This document shows, piece by piece, positions 50,448 through 62,356 of a stretch of DNA of 64,000 bases (position 1 is the stretch's first letter; every line of letters starts with the position of its first letter). The stretch is taken from positions 67,668,006 to 67,732,005 of the forward strand of contig CM061245.1 in NCBI GenBank assembly GCA_030848705.1, written 5' to 3'. Origin of the DNA: Heracleum sosnowskyi (lineage: Eukaryota; Streptophyta; Magnoliopsida; Apiales; Apiaceae). Made by a program: the position numbers and the translations under genes. The notes under the pieces are model-generated. The model did no database searches and had not been told where the DNA came from. It saw only the letters and a list, made by a program, of their open reading frames with translations.

Positions 50448-53400
50448 TGTAATATCCGGGAAATTAGGTACGAATCTTTGTATGATTAAGTGATATTTAT
50501 AATAATATCTTTATTTTAATATGCTGCATATTTGTTATTAAATGTTTAAATGTTATTCTATGATCATGTGAATGCTATAGTATGGGTGTAATTTTTATTT
50601 ATTTGTTGATTCGATTTCTACCCTATTGATTTATTAAATAATGTATAAATTTTATTTATTTATATTTTTTATGCATTTAAAATATTTTCAAAATAATTAT
50701 GGTATTTAAAATGTTTTTAATAATTGGGGATTATTTTTATGTTATCAAGTATTTTTTTTAAAGTTTTCGTTCGTTAAAACGTCGTTCAGTACGGGGCTAA
50801 TTGGTATTAGGTGTAGTAATTGTGTTAATTACACACACACACCTAACCTTATCTTTTAACTAAAACTAACATACCACACTCACGTACACAACTGCAGCCC
50901 CCCCCCCCCCCCCGTCTTCATCTTCGGCCGCTGCTACCACCACCGCGTCGCCGCCCTCCTCCACCACTTCCGATCAAAAATGCGACCACCCACCGTAGTT
51001 CGAGGCCGCAGTCCGTCCTCAGCCCTGTGCAAGCTCATATTCGCGATTTCTGTGCGATTTTAATTCGTTTCCTTCCGATTTTCGAAAGGAAAGCTCGGAC
51101 TCCGTTTCGTGTGGGTATAATCCGAACTCAACTTGTGTTATAACTCGTTTTTTTACATGTACAGTGATGTTCAAATTTGTTTATGCAGAATTCGATTTTG
51201 GTTTGCGATTTTAGTTTTGTTTCGGTAATTTTCCGAATTGTTATAGCTCGTTTATACTTATATGAGATGTTCGATTTTGTTTAAAGTGCCGAGCTTGATT
51301 TTTGGTTGTGATTTTAATTAAATTTGGTAATTTCTGAGTTGGGGGAAATTTGTTATAGTCGATTATATACGTATTTTTATGTTTAAATTGTTTAAAGGCA
51401 GAAATTTGATGTTTATTATGATTTTAGTTTAGTTAGTTAATTTTTGAAATGGGGATGTTAGTTTATAGCTCGTTTATATACGTGTAAATATGTTGGAGTT
51501 TGTTAAAGTGCTGAAAGTCAATTTTTGATAGTGACTTGAATTTACTTTCGTTTAATTCCAAAATGGGGATTTTTGTTAAGGTTCGATGTTTTTGTGGAGT
51601 TTTGGTTAAATTATTGAATGTCGAATATGCATGATATATTTTGTTGGTGTATGAAGTACCATCTTATTTGATATTAATTTCGGAGATTGCAAGTTTATGG
51701 TAGTCATGTGTATTGTGATTACGTAGCTAGAATTGGTTGATTTCCTTTGGTGTTGTACTATGTTGTTCGTCTTGTGCCTGGGGGCGCAACATAGTACATG
51801 CTGATTTGTGGATAGTCGTATAAACGAACGGGTCATGCCGAAATTTTGTAAAATCTATATATACGTATTACTTGTATTTTATTATTGGTATCTCAAAGAG
51901 TAATTAGATTTGATGATTTTTAATCGGTTTTAGATAATAATGTAATTAATTTAATTGATCAATTAATTGAATGATTAATTGGTGAATTTTATTAATTAAT
52001 TATTAATTAATCTCGATTAATTATAAATCAAATTTAATTAATATTTTCAAAAAATATTTTATTATTTACCTGACTTGATTAATTGCTTGATTAACTGAAT
52101 TGGTTACTTTTGATTAATTTTATTTAATCTAGTGATAATCGGATTTAAAGTATGAATGTTGTTTAAATCTTGTATTTCTATATGTATATATAAATGTGTG
52201 ATTAAATGCTATGTGTAGTTATATGTTGGTGAATTATATGCTTATTTAATGTACTAGGGTCGAGTCAATGCATGTTTATCTGCTACATGTTATGTGTACT
52301 TACTTGTTTAATCAGATGCAATGGGTTAGATTACGTTGGGTAGATAGTGACGGAAGTCATGTTTAGAATTAGTTATATTTATTGGTTTAGTGAGTAAAGT
52401 AGGATTTTATGTTATAGAACCGAGTGCAGATAAAGGCAAAGCCAAGGCCGAGTAAGCATCAGTAGCATCAGTAGAGGCAGCATTAAGGCAAGATTCCTAT
52501 TTTTCAATTCTTAATTCAAATACTTGTTGCATAACCAGTTTCTATTCCTATCATGTATTTAAGGCAACCTATCTATTTATAACTTGACAGTTCTATTTCG
52601 GTTCATAATCCACACCTTATATTATCTTGTATTTGCCAGAAATAATCATGGTTCTTTATTATTTGGAACCTTGATTCATATGTACTTGATTTAACCTAAC
52701 CCGGTCTGATAATCTGAATCAGGCTGTTGAATGAATTAATTTGAGTTAACTAGGTAGTAGATTGTTCCGACACCTAATCTGAGTACTAGATTGGAATTGG
52801 AAGTTTTATTTAAAAATGAATGTTTTAAGGACTGTAGACGCCAGTCAGAGTATGAGTATTATTATGTTAGACCAATGTGGCCTTGGATCCAGTTGAGTAC
52901 TTGGACATACCGTAAGGTATGATCCGGATTTTTAGTGTGACTGATCATCCACTTTAACTCATAGCGTCAAATTGAAAAATCTAATTCTAATTTAAAGTTT
53001 GACTTAATTATATTGTTGTTCCTTTTTCCAGTTGAGTTGATTTTTCATACATTGCTATTGTTGCATTATTATTTTATCCTGTGCAGTTATTATATACTTG
53101 CTGAGCTCTTTTCGCGCACTCTTGCTTGTTACCCTTGATATTTCAGTAAAATGAGAGGATGTCTCACAGAAGTATTATCTGCATTAGGTTTTCCGACTCT
53201 ACTGAGATTTTGGAGTTCACCTTTCCTCAGGAGGTTGTATTGTTGTAGTTGTATCTGGACTTTAGTAGACTAGTGGTTTGTAATAATTTTGTTATATTGT
53301 AGTAGTTGTAAAATTTAATTAGATATTTGGTTGTTAGTGATAGCTTCTTATCTGGGCATCCTAATGACAGTAGTAGTTTAGCAACAGTTTATCTTTTGTA

Positions 53401-53542
53401 GTATCTGTTTCATACTATAACATGTTGCGATCTTGGTTTGTTGTTCAGGGTTGTTGTATTTTATATTATTGTATAGTAGGTTGTGTTTTATTGTTGTTGT
53501 TACTGATGCCGGATCTTAACCCCGGATTTTGAGGGCGTCACA
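50448..53542 (+). repeat. Element F 3' LTR (3095 bp)
   Basis: TGTAATATCCGGG...GGGCGTCACA. It contains a 16-C run (50898-50913) at the edge of a GC-rich island (about 50890-51010) in otherwise AT-rich DNA. From about 51312 it matches the 5' LTR. Confidence 0.93.
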
Positions 53543-54399
53543 CTTTGGTTCATTACTTTTGGGGAAATATCTATTTTGGTTGTTTACTTGTTAGTCGATG
53601 TTCAAGCTAAATTTGATGGAGGATTGTGGTTGCTTATATTTATATCTTAGCCTTGTAATTTTACATAAGTGAAATGTACTTCAACATATACAATTCAGCC
53701 TTCAACGGATGCAGCCAATACACCTTCAATGGATGCAACCAAGATACTTTCAACGGATGCTGACAAATCAACCTCAACCGATACAAGGCCAATAATTAGC
53801 AGTTCAAAGTTTGATAGGGACAGTTCTGACAAGTCACATGGGTTGATGAAACAAAAAGGAGCATGGAAACCATCATTTTGGGAAACCCTGAAGAAAAAAG
53901 GAAGCATTCTATTTTTATTTGGTCAATAGAGATGATTGAAGAAGGATATTCAGCTAAAAGACAACTCATTTCAAGGACCACTGGATTTAGAGTGGAAAAG
54001 CAAGCTTTTGGACTTTACCTACTGAATATTTTATGTAGTTCAATTAGGCTTGTAAACTTGGAATATATAACCAAGTGTAGCAATGTTTTTGTAAATAAGA
54101 AATCAGTTTAGTTTTCAAAAGTTTAAGCAATACTCTCTTGTAAGTTGCTGAAGCAAAAACATTGTAACTCCAGCTGTGTGTTTGTTCAAAACATCACAGA
54201 GATTTCTTCAAATAAAATCTCTCATGTGGAAAAATCAATCCACCTGAATTTTTAATTCTTGAATTTTTATTAACTGCAATTTTAATTTTTGTTCTAAAGT
54301 CATTTGTTTACAAAAGAATTGGAAATTTTAAAGGATTGTATTCAACCCCCCCCCCCCCCCCCCTCTACAATCCTGTGATTACATTGTTTGGGAATAACA
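53543..54399 (+). repeat. Remnant H: 3' part of a Copia-type LTR
   Basis: Near its end it has GTATTCAACCCC with an 18-C run (54346-54363), then CTCTACAATCC and GGGAATAACA, the layout of Sirevirus LTR ends (compare GCATTCAACCCCCCC..CTGCAATAG at 59629-59657 in E2). No PBS follows, so it is a 3' or solo LTR. Its start is not resolved and may have been replaced by element F. An 86-codon frame here (53669-53929), with ACGGATGC-type repeats coding STDA, is not considered a gene. Confidence 0.55.
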
Positions 54400-54754
54400 A
54401 ATATAAATCTCATAATTCATTTAGTAGGATTCTCAATAAAATATAATTTTGTCTCTCTCTCTATATACATTTTCAAAAACTCAAATGATTAATATCTTTA
54501 ATTTTTATTTCTAAATTCAACTAAATATAAAAAGTCGTGATAAAAAAGTACTCTATATTAAGCAAAATAGGAAACTTATGGTTTTTTTTTGAAACCAGAT
54601 AGGAAACTTATGGTAATAAAATAAATATATTTTTATCAATTTATTTCCATCTTTCTCTTAAAAGATGCACATTTAGTTATCTTCTCAAACAATTACATGT
54701 TGAATATTTTGTTTCTTTATTCTTTGTAACGCATCTTTATTTATTTATTTTTTG

Positions 54755-55082
54755 GTAATTTTATGTGTTAATTTCATGTTATTCACGTTAATACGATGAT
54801 GATGACAAATTATTAAGATTTCTGAATAGTGACCGATTTCTAGAATTTGTGTGACTATGCTAAAATTAGATCATAGTAGGTCGAATGTGTATCGTCTCGA
54901 TAATTACAATCGATCATCATTCTACAAATTTGTACGACATTATTTTCACACTATTTATGTTACTTTTATGTGTTGATTCCATGTTGTTCACGTTAATATG
55001 ATGATAATGACCGGTTATTAGGATTTTTGAATATTGACCGATTTTTAGGAACTGTGTGACTATGCTAAAATTAGATCATAGT
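54755..55082. repeat. 205-bp tandem duplication
   Basis: Sequence around 54760-54890 (GTGTTAATTTCATGTT...CTAAAATTAGATCATAGT) recurs 205 bp downstream with about 10-15% divergence. The second copy is interrupted at 55083 by the MITE and resumes at 55642 for a few bases (AGATTGAATGTG). Confidence 0.85.
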
Positions 55083-55633
55083 TAGGGTTGAGCAGAACCG
55101 AACCAGAACCGAAAAACCGAACCGAATAGTATAATTTTGGTTCGGTTCAGTTCTAATTTTCTTAAAATTCGGTCTTTTCGGTCCGGACCGAATAGACCGA
55201 AATAAATATCGGTTCGGTTCGGTTCTTTCAAAAAAAATTCGGTCCGAACCGAATAGACCGGATTTTTTTAATTTTATATTTATATAATTTTTATAGATAT
55301 AATATATTAATTTTATATGTATGTATATATTCAAAATTTTGCATGGCTTATTTTTGGTTCGAGATTTGAAGTTTGAACTATTACATTTACATTTCATACT
55401 TGTATTTCATTAGCTAATATTTTTATTTTTAGAAAAATCATATTTTTTGGCTTTTTTTGAAATAAAAATTTTTTATTTGAAAAAATTTCGGTTCTTTTAT
55501 GAAAGAACCGAACCGAATAGCATTATTTCGGTTCGGTTCGGTTCGGTTCGGTTCAGAAAAAAATGATAATTCGGTTCTCGGTCTACTCGGTTCGGTCCGG
55601 TTCTGGACTGAACCGACCGAATGCTTAGCCCTA
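55083..55633. mobile_element. hAT-type MITE (551 bp) with 8-bp TSD
   Basis: Terminal inverted repeats TAGGGTTGAGCA and (inverted) TAGGGCTAAGCA match at 10 of 12 positions and are flanked by perfect 8-bp duplications ATCATAGT (55075-55082 and 55634-55641). The interior is rich in GGTTC/GAACC-type repeats (ACCGAACCGAA, GGTTCGGTTCGG) arranged in inverted fashion. An 8-bp TSD and TAGGG termini indicate the hAT superfamily. No transposase; needs an autonomous partner. The two longer antisense frames here arise from the GGTTCG repeats. Confidence 0.88.
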
Positions 55634-56815
55634 ATCATAGTAGATTGAATGTGATTATTACATTATTACAAATAAATACCTTTTTAACTAAATTGTTGAA
55701 ATATTGTTGGTTTAAGATTAATTTGAATATTTTTTCGTTGGCTGAGTCTAAATTTTTGCTTTTTATAAATAATATTATTTAATTTTAAAATTTATATAAA
55801 TTAAAACTAAAAAACACATTTAGGATTTTGTAGTACATTACACAAAAGTAAACATATTTTAGTCTTATAATTATTTAATTTAATGTAATAAATTAAAATT
55901 TTACTAAAATTTTAGTACATCGATAAGAATTACTAAAATTTGACTATATTTTATAATTTACGATTTAAAAAATAACTTGTGTATTATATGTAGTAGTGTA
56001 AGCAAGCGAAAATAAATTTGAATGGTACTTTATCGAACTTTCAGAACAATGTTCGATAATATTATCAAATGATTTTTTTTTATAACTCGAATTCGATAAC
56101 ATAGCAAACTCAGGTTATTGAGTTTGAAGCGAGTCAAACTTAGAAAATAATTGCATCGTTCAATATTTCTTCAACCTTATTCGTAAATAAATTATTTTTA
56201 TAGTTGAACTTGAGCAAACTTTAACGAATTAAACATTATGGTTAAAATTAGTGAAAAAAAAATTTCTACGAAAAAAAGTTTGATAACATATCAAATCCAA
56301 CTTATCGAATAACTGAATTCATCTACTAATTATATGTATATTAGATTATAAAAGTAGAAAAATCTTGATAGTTTGAAGAATAATTATTAATTTTTAGTTG
56401 TTTGAAAATTAATTTTTAGATTTTAATTGATAATTGTATTATTATTGGATTACAATATATAAATTGTTTTTTGCTAATTTTTACAATAAAAAAATTGTAT
56501 GAGTCAGGTGTGCAATTAAATTTATATATAATAATCTTTATTAGAAATTATGTTTTTTCTTGTTCTCATAATATATAATAATATAATTTTGATAAATTTA
56601 AAAGAGTGATTGATTTGTTAATGTTTTATCACTTGACAAATATGTAATTTATGAATATGTTATTAAGTAAATATTGTACTTAAGTGATATGATTGATCTA
56701 AATTTTTTTTATTGACTCCAATATATATTTATGAAAATCAATCTATAATATATAATAATATAACTATAATTGATAATAAAATTAAAGAGTGATTGGTTAG
56801 TAAATATTTATAAAA

Positions 56816-57460
56816 AGGAGTTTTTTCAGAAATACCCGAGGCTAGAAATAGTTTTTTCAAAAATACTATGATTTTTTAAATATTTTGCAAAAATATCAAT
56901 TTTTTGAAAATATTTGTAAAAATATCAAATTTTTGAATATTTTTGCAAAAATACGGTCAGCAACTTTTGCAACTGACATCAACACTAATGAGTGTTAAAT
57001 CCGTTCATCTAACCAAACGGACACATGAGTTAATATTAAGAATTAAGATCTTCAACATTATAAATCAGCATATACCATGACTCATATGTGTGTAAAACAA
57101 ATATGGAGTTGGTCATATACTAATGAAATATACTACTACTACTACTAATTTATTACATGTTCTAGTATATTAAAAATAGATACGAGATAGATACACACAA
57201 CTAACTAAAAGAAAAAAAAATCTTTTTTCTCTTCAAACCAATTCTTCTAGACCCTTTTCAGAATTCTTCTTATAAGTACAATGTAAGGTTTCATAGTTAC
57301 TCAATTTTATTCTTAAACATCCAAGAGCACTAAAGTAAATTGGTAAAAAAAAAAAGGTGGTTGCTTTGGTTGCAGACCGTATTTTTGTAAATATTTTAGG
57401 TTGTATCTAGTTGCTTTTGATTGCATGCTGTATTTTTGCAAATATTTTGAGAAGATGGTA
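56816..57460. mobile_element. Inverted-repeat element, MULE-like MITE candidate
   Basis: Left units end GCAAAAATACGGTCAGCAACTT (about 56944-56965). The reverse complement recurs at about 57360-57392 (TTGCAGACCGTATTTTTGTA) and again, more diverged, at about 57403-57455. Left-side units (AAATATTTTGCAAAAATATCAA) recur about three times. No clear TSD found, so borders and superfamily are uncertain. Confidence 0.4.
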
Positions 57461-57776
57461 AAATTATAAAAAAACTTAGAAAAAAATAATATTTTAGAAA
57501 AAATTTAAAATAAAAATATTTTTTTTTAAATATATTAAATCAAGTAACTGTTGTATTTAGATTAAAATTATTTAATATATGAATATTTAAAATGAAGTAA
57601 ATACTGTATTTATTTTGAATTAGAATTACAATATAACTAACTGTGGTTAATATAAAAGGATAAAAATGATAAATAAGAAAAAAAATATTTTTATAATAAA
57701 TAAAAAAACTTTAATTTAATGCTATTATTTTAAAATTTAGGAATATTTTTTGATTGGATCTGAAATAATTTATCTA

Positions 57777-58300
57777 TCTCTTCTATATATAATAGGAGAA
57801 CAAGGACATATTTTAGGGGCATTTTGAGCTAATAAACTCCCTGTGAAAGTACAAGTATACCCTTTTATGTTACAAAATTACATGAATATGTCACTCTCTT
57901 ATTTAATGTAGAAAAAATGAGATAATTTTGCTTAAGTGGTGAATTGAACCAGCAACCTCCTCTAAACAACTCAACCTCCTTAACCATTGTGCTACATAGC
58001 TTTTTGAGTTTCGAGTTAAAAATCATTTTACATAAACCCGACATCTCTTTTGTCCTTTTTATTATTATTAATTTAAGTTTTGAGTAAAAATAATTAGTGA
58101 TACACATTATTTTCAAAATTTTGTATTTTAAAATATGGTATGCAATTATATATACAATCAATTTACAAAAAAATTATCACTTTCTTATTCGATGGAAAAA
58201 ATGAGCGAAATTTATTTGTACCATGAATTAAACCACTAACATCATCCAATCAATTAATCCTTCTAACCATTGTGCTGCATAATTTTCTAATTTCGGGTTA
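57777..58300. mobile_element. Helitron-like / tRNA-like repeat segment
   Basis: Begins with TCTTCTATATATAATAGG, reminiscent of plant Helitron 5' ends. It holds two diverged copies, about 285 bp apart, of a segment with TATCAC/GTCAC.CTCTTATT and AAAAAATGAG followed by a tRNA-like part. No CTAG end with hairpin was found before 58624, so the Helitron assignment is weak. Confidence 0.35.
57936..57998 (-). ncRNA. tRNA-like sequence (decayed pol III boxes)
   Basis: Minus strand has TAGCACAATGGTTAAGG, close to a box A, and GGTTCAATTCACC, close to a box B, spaced about 35 bp apart. It does not fold into an obvious intact tRNA. A more decayed copy lies at about 58220-58289. Probably a tRNA-derived repeat, not a working tRNA. 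Confidence 0.4.
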
Positions 58301-58623
58301 AGAATCCTTTTACATGAACTGACATGTATCCTATTTTTACAATTACTTAAACTTTAGAGTAAAATTGATGATGATTCACATTTTTTTTTAAATTTTGTAA
58401 TTTATTTTTCAAATATGGAACGTGATTATGTATTTAACCAATTTCAAATATTTTGGTAAGAAAATCACGTGTTATGAAATTGTTTTTTTTCAATTAATTA
58501 AATATTTCTTATACATAATATTAACCATAATATATTTTCTATTCTTACATAACAATATATCTTTTCTTGTACCCTTTTTGAATTAATTAAATATTTAATA
58601 CATAAAACATAATAATAAAGTTT

Positions 58624-59671
58624 TGTTAGGATTTATGGGTGATAGCTATGAGACAACTTAACTAGATACTTTTTAATGCTTAATTTTATTAAGTATGAAC
58701 ATACTGTCACAACCAGAGTATGTTCTTGTAACCATTTTGTTTGTTGTTAAATAAGAGTTTAAGTGCATCTTGGTAGAAGTTCATTTATTTATTCAAGCCT
58801 CAAGAAGTGCTCTAGAAGGACAACAAGAATAAATGTTACTGTCATAGCACTGACAGTAACGTTACAAGAAAACAACATGTTGCAAGTCACGACAGTACAT
58901 TCACTCTGACAGCAACATTGGCGGAAGCCCTCGGACAACAACTTTACCTTAGCCTGACAGCAAACTTGGAAATCCTGACAGCACCTTATGCGGAGATTTC
59001 TTACTGTCAGCAAAAGCGCATTCTTGTGACAACAAGCTTAGCGATCAGGATACTGTCATGAAGGGACAAACTTTGTATTGGGGATCTACCCAGTCAAACA
59101 TGTGACAGTTTGGATGTTCAAGAAACAGGCGTGTTGCAGTATCCCAACACTGCATCAGGTCTGCAAGACTACGACCGAAGCTTGAGAGATCACATGACAA
59201 AGCTCACCAATTCAAGAGTATGACAAATCTACATCTACTGAATTGTGTTAGCTAAATATAGAATGTATCTAGATTGCTTTTTCCAATACTGATAAGTTGT
59301 TCGTATAACAATTTAGGAAAGATTCACGGGTAGACAATTTTTAAGAAGCTACCACATGAAAATGACAGCAACTTCACAAACCCGTGATGATAGAGATTGG
59401 ATTAGTTTACTTAGACTATCTCTCAATCCATTCTAAGAAATCACTCGAGAAATCGAAGCTCAAGAAAACCAACATTTTCTTGAGGTTGTAGCAACACTTT
59501 GCAAAATAAATAAAACATTTATTTTGTGAGAAAAACTCGTGTGTCTACTTGTGTTTGCATTCTATAAATTGATAAACGTTAATCTTAGTTTTTTTTGTTG
59601 AAACGTAGATTAAGATTTATCAGTATTGCATTCAACCCCCCCTCCCCTTCTGCAATAGTCAAGGACCAACA
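58624..59671 (+). repeat. Element E2 5' LTR with TGACAG iterons
   Basis: 1048 bp, TGTTAGGATT...GGACCAACA. No second copy lies in the window, so limits come from the PBS and TG...CA. About eleven copies of (C)TGACAG(C/T)AAC or its inverse (GTTACTGTCA) lie between about 58700 and 59390, mostly 58830-59060. Confidence 0.85.
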
Positions 59672-59673
59672 AC

Positions 59674-59685
59674 TGGTATCAGAGC
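59674..59685 (+). other. Element E2 primer-binding site
   Basis: TGGTATCAGAGC, 2 nt after the LTR end; initiator tRNA-Met type. Confidence 0.92.
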
Positions 59686-59713
59686 AAACAGATTGTTCTA
59701 CAAATCTGATATC

Positions 59714-62338
59714 ATGACAAGTTTGCAGAAGTCAAGTAGCATAAAGATTCCAGCTTTTGATAAAGAGAATTACAATGTGTGGAAAAGAAAAATCTTGTTG
59801 TTTATCAAAGCTGTGAATCCCTTATACTTGGGTATCCTCCAAAATGGTCCCTTTGTTCCACGGAAAGAGATTGAAGCCTCAACTGTGGACGGTGTTCTTG
59901 TTCCAGCTTACTGGATCAACAAATTACCTTCAAAGTTTCTGGAGCCAGAAAAAGAGAAGGTGGACTTGGATGATTACTTGCAACTCATCCTACTGGATGC
60001 TCTCACTTTGGACAAAGCCATGTGTGGGAATGTCATTGGATGCTCATCAACCAAGGATATGTGGAATAAGATTGAGCTGCTATGTGAAGGAAGTGACGAA
60101 GTGAAGAAGTGAAAGACAATCAAAGACAAATTCTTATCTCACAGTATGAAGCTTTCATGGCAAAGTTAGGAGAAGATCTAATAACGATGTTTGAGAGGTT
60201 CAGTAAACTTCTGACTGAGCTACAGATTCATGGCAAGTACTATGATAGGAAAGAGTTAAATGTTAAGTTCTTACTCACACTTCCTAAGCATCTAGAGCAC
60301 AGAATCACAACTATAAGAGAAGGAAGAAATCTAAACAATGTTTCCCTTGAAACATTATATGGTGTTCTTAAGTCATATGAGCTTGAACTTTTCCAGAAAA
60401 GAGCTATACAATCTGGATCAAGAGGAAAGATGACAAATATGTCTGGTGCTCTTGTAGCTCATGTACCAAGAATCTCTCAACCTATTGAAGGAATTCAAAT
60501 CACCCATCCTGCTCTAGTACCTACTTTTAAGATTGAAGAGGTTGTGGATGATGGATGATGAGAAAGTTGTGTTGCAAATAACTGATGTTGAAGATGAAGA
60601 CTTCTGTTCCTTAGAAGAAATGTAAAAGATGGACAATCCAACTATGGCTTACATGGCTAAGAAGTTCAAAAACATAAGATTCAAGAGAAACAAGCCATTT
60701 AAGCCTCAAGGTCAAACATCAAGGTTCAGCAGAGGGAATTCTTCCAAGGTTGAAGGTGGTGCCACAAAAGGTGGTTACAAAACAGGGATGGTGGACAGAT
60801 CCAAGTTTAGATGTTACAACTGCAATGAGCTTGGTCATTTTGCTACTGAGTGCAGAAGACCAAAGCAGAATCAAAGGATGGATAAAGGGTCAAGTGGACA
60901 GTTCAAGAAAGGACAGGGAAAAGCCTATGTGGCTGAGGGAAAATATTGGGATGATTCTGATGATGAAGAGGAAGAGGAATATGTGAATCTAGCCCTCATG
61001 GCTAAGACTGATGAGGTCTCCTCTAGCTCTCCAAGTCAGGTACCCTCACTTGTTCTTCTTGAAATGTCTAAAGAAGAATATAAACAAACTGTTGAGGAGT
61101 TGAGTGCTGAAATGTTTAATGTTCATACTAGTTTAACTACAGCTAATGAAGAAATTGCTAGGTTAACTAAACTAAATGAAACACTCACTTCTGAGAATGA
61201 CATGCTTTTGTTAAAGACCAGTCGATTAGAATCTCTAGCACAGGAGAATACTAAACTTAAAAATGAATTAGTCTGTGCTAAAGAAATAGAAAAGTTTCTA
61301 AGGAATGAAATTAGTGAAAATGAATTTAAGATCAAGGCCTATAGAAACTCTTTTAAACAACTTAAGGATTATCATGAGAAACACACAGAGGATCAAAAAG
61401 TAGGGATAGGTTTTGAGTATGGTAAAAGACCTGGCAAGGAAACTGTGAATCAGGATTGTTCAAATGATGGTTATGTCAAACCTCATGTTCTCAAAAAGAT
61501 GAACAAACCTATTTTCAAACTTTCTGAACTTGAATTTGATGAGGAAGCCATGCTCATCAAGCAACAACTTGATGATGAGGATGAAGGCATTGCCAGTACA
61601 ACAGTTAATGGAAAAGATACTGTCACAATTCCTAAGACAGTAACTTTCTCAGACAATCAGACAGAATGTTCTAAAGATGTTGTCAATAATGGCAAAACAG
61701 TAGCTTCTAAAGATACTGTCAAGAGAGCTTCAAAGACAACAACCTCTAAACCTATTGTCAAGATAGAAGGTGTAAGAGGTACTGTCAAGGAAAGCTCGAC
61801 ATCAACTTCAGAACATCCTGTTGACACAGTTACCTATAAGTATAAGAACAGGAATGGTAAGTTAGGAAATGGCAATGCTAATGTTGGTAGTGCTCCCAGA
61901 AAACTATGCAATAATTGTGGCTCTTCACATCACTTAACTCATGTTTGTAAGAAACCAAAGGAGGTCAAAAACAATGTGACCATGATAGATGGTAACTTAC
62001 ATAGAACCCCCATTATGCATAGATCTATGGTAGTATGCAATAACACTGACTGCTTGCCTTGTAAGATAACTGCCATGAGTACTTGTTTCAATTTACCTAT
62101 TTCATCTACTGAACAATGTCTCTATATGCAAACTGTTGAGACTTCTGAGCCTACTGGAAACAGTAAAGAGGCTACATCCACTAAGAAAAAGACCAAGTCT
62201 AATTCTAAAGCTAAGTGGGTGAAGAAATGAGTCCAACAGAAGATTCCTGATGTGACAGTTAAAGTTGAAAATGATGAATATTCTTGTGATACTGAATTAG
62301 CAGGACCCAACAAGGATTGGGTACCATATGCCTCTTAA
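59714..62338 (+). pseudogene. gag: Element E2 gag, decayed
   Basis: ATG at 59714 opens MTSLQKSSSIKIPAFDKENYN, closely like element D gag. Frameshift near 60105 (the frame stops at 60110 and resumes from 60109), second frameshift near 60543 shared with fragment E, stop TAA at about 60624 private to E2, stop TGA at 62228. Retained motifs: FERFSKLLTELQIHGKYY, CYNCNELGHFATEC, CNNCGSSHHLTHVC and CNNTDCLPCKITAMSTC. It ends at TAA 62336-62338 after GPNKDWVPYAS. A non-functional Gag; copies could move only with outside help. Confidence 0.9.
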
Positions 62339-62356
62339 ATACAATTTGTTTTGCAG
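62339..62356 (+). promoter_or_regulatory. Conserved CAG-ending gag/pol boundary segment (E2)
   Basis: 18 nt, ATACAATTTGTTTTGCAG, between gag TAA and pol; it is pyrimidine-rich before CAG. One nt longer than in A and D, so here pol is in the gag frame beyond the stop, whereas in A and D it is shifted. Confidence 0.5.

Larger units (their letters stand above)
42347..53542 (+). mobile_element. Element F: Tekay/Del-like Gypsy retrotransposon, decayed
   Basis: Plus-strand element: truncated 5' LTR (2240 bp kept), tRNA-Met PBS, long leader, gag, protease, RT, RNase H, integrase, PPT and complete 3095-bp 3' LTR. The domain order RT-RNase H-integrase defines Gypsy. Long LTRs and the integrase tail KVLWRNPKVEESTWELESEM fit the Tekay/Del chromovirus group. 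45750 to about 50130 stays in one frame yet holds 11 stops. The LTRs differ by roughly 3% by eye. The first 860 or so bp of the 5' LTR and its TSD are lost. Confidence 0.9.
54400..58623. other. AT-rich intergenic stretch with small non-coding elements
   Basis: No gene and no retrotransposon coding motif. Contains a 205-bp tandem duplication, a hAT-type MITE, an inverted-repeat element and a tRNA-like segment, listed separately. The intervening parts (55642-56815 and 58300-58623) are very AT-rich and show nothing I recognise. Confidence 0.7.

Noticed and set aside
53669..53929. 86-codon frame with STDA repeats as a gene
   Set aside because: Lies in the U3-like part of LTR remnant H, arises from an ACGGATGC-type repeat, no start context or homologue seen.
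55071..55638. Two antisense frames rich in EPNR
   Set aside because: Produced by the GGTTCG repeats inside the hAT MITE.
57936..57998. Functional tRNA gene
   Set aside because: Box B and stems are imperfect and a second decayed copy lies nearby; more like a tRNA-derived repeat.
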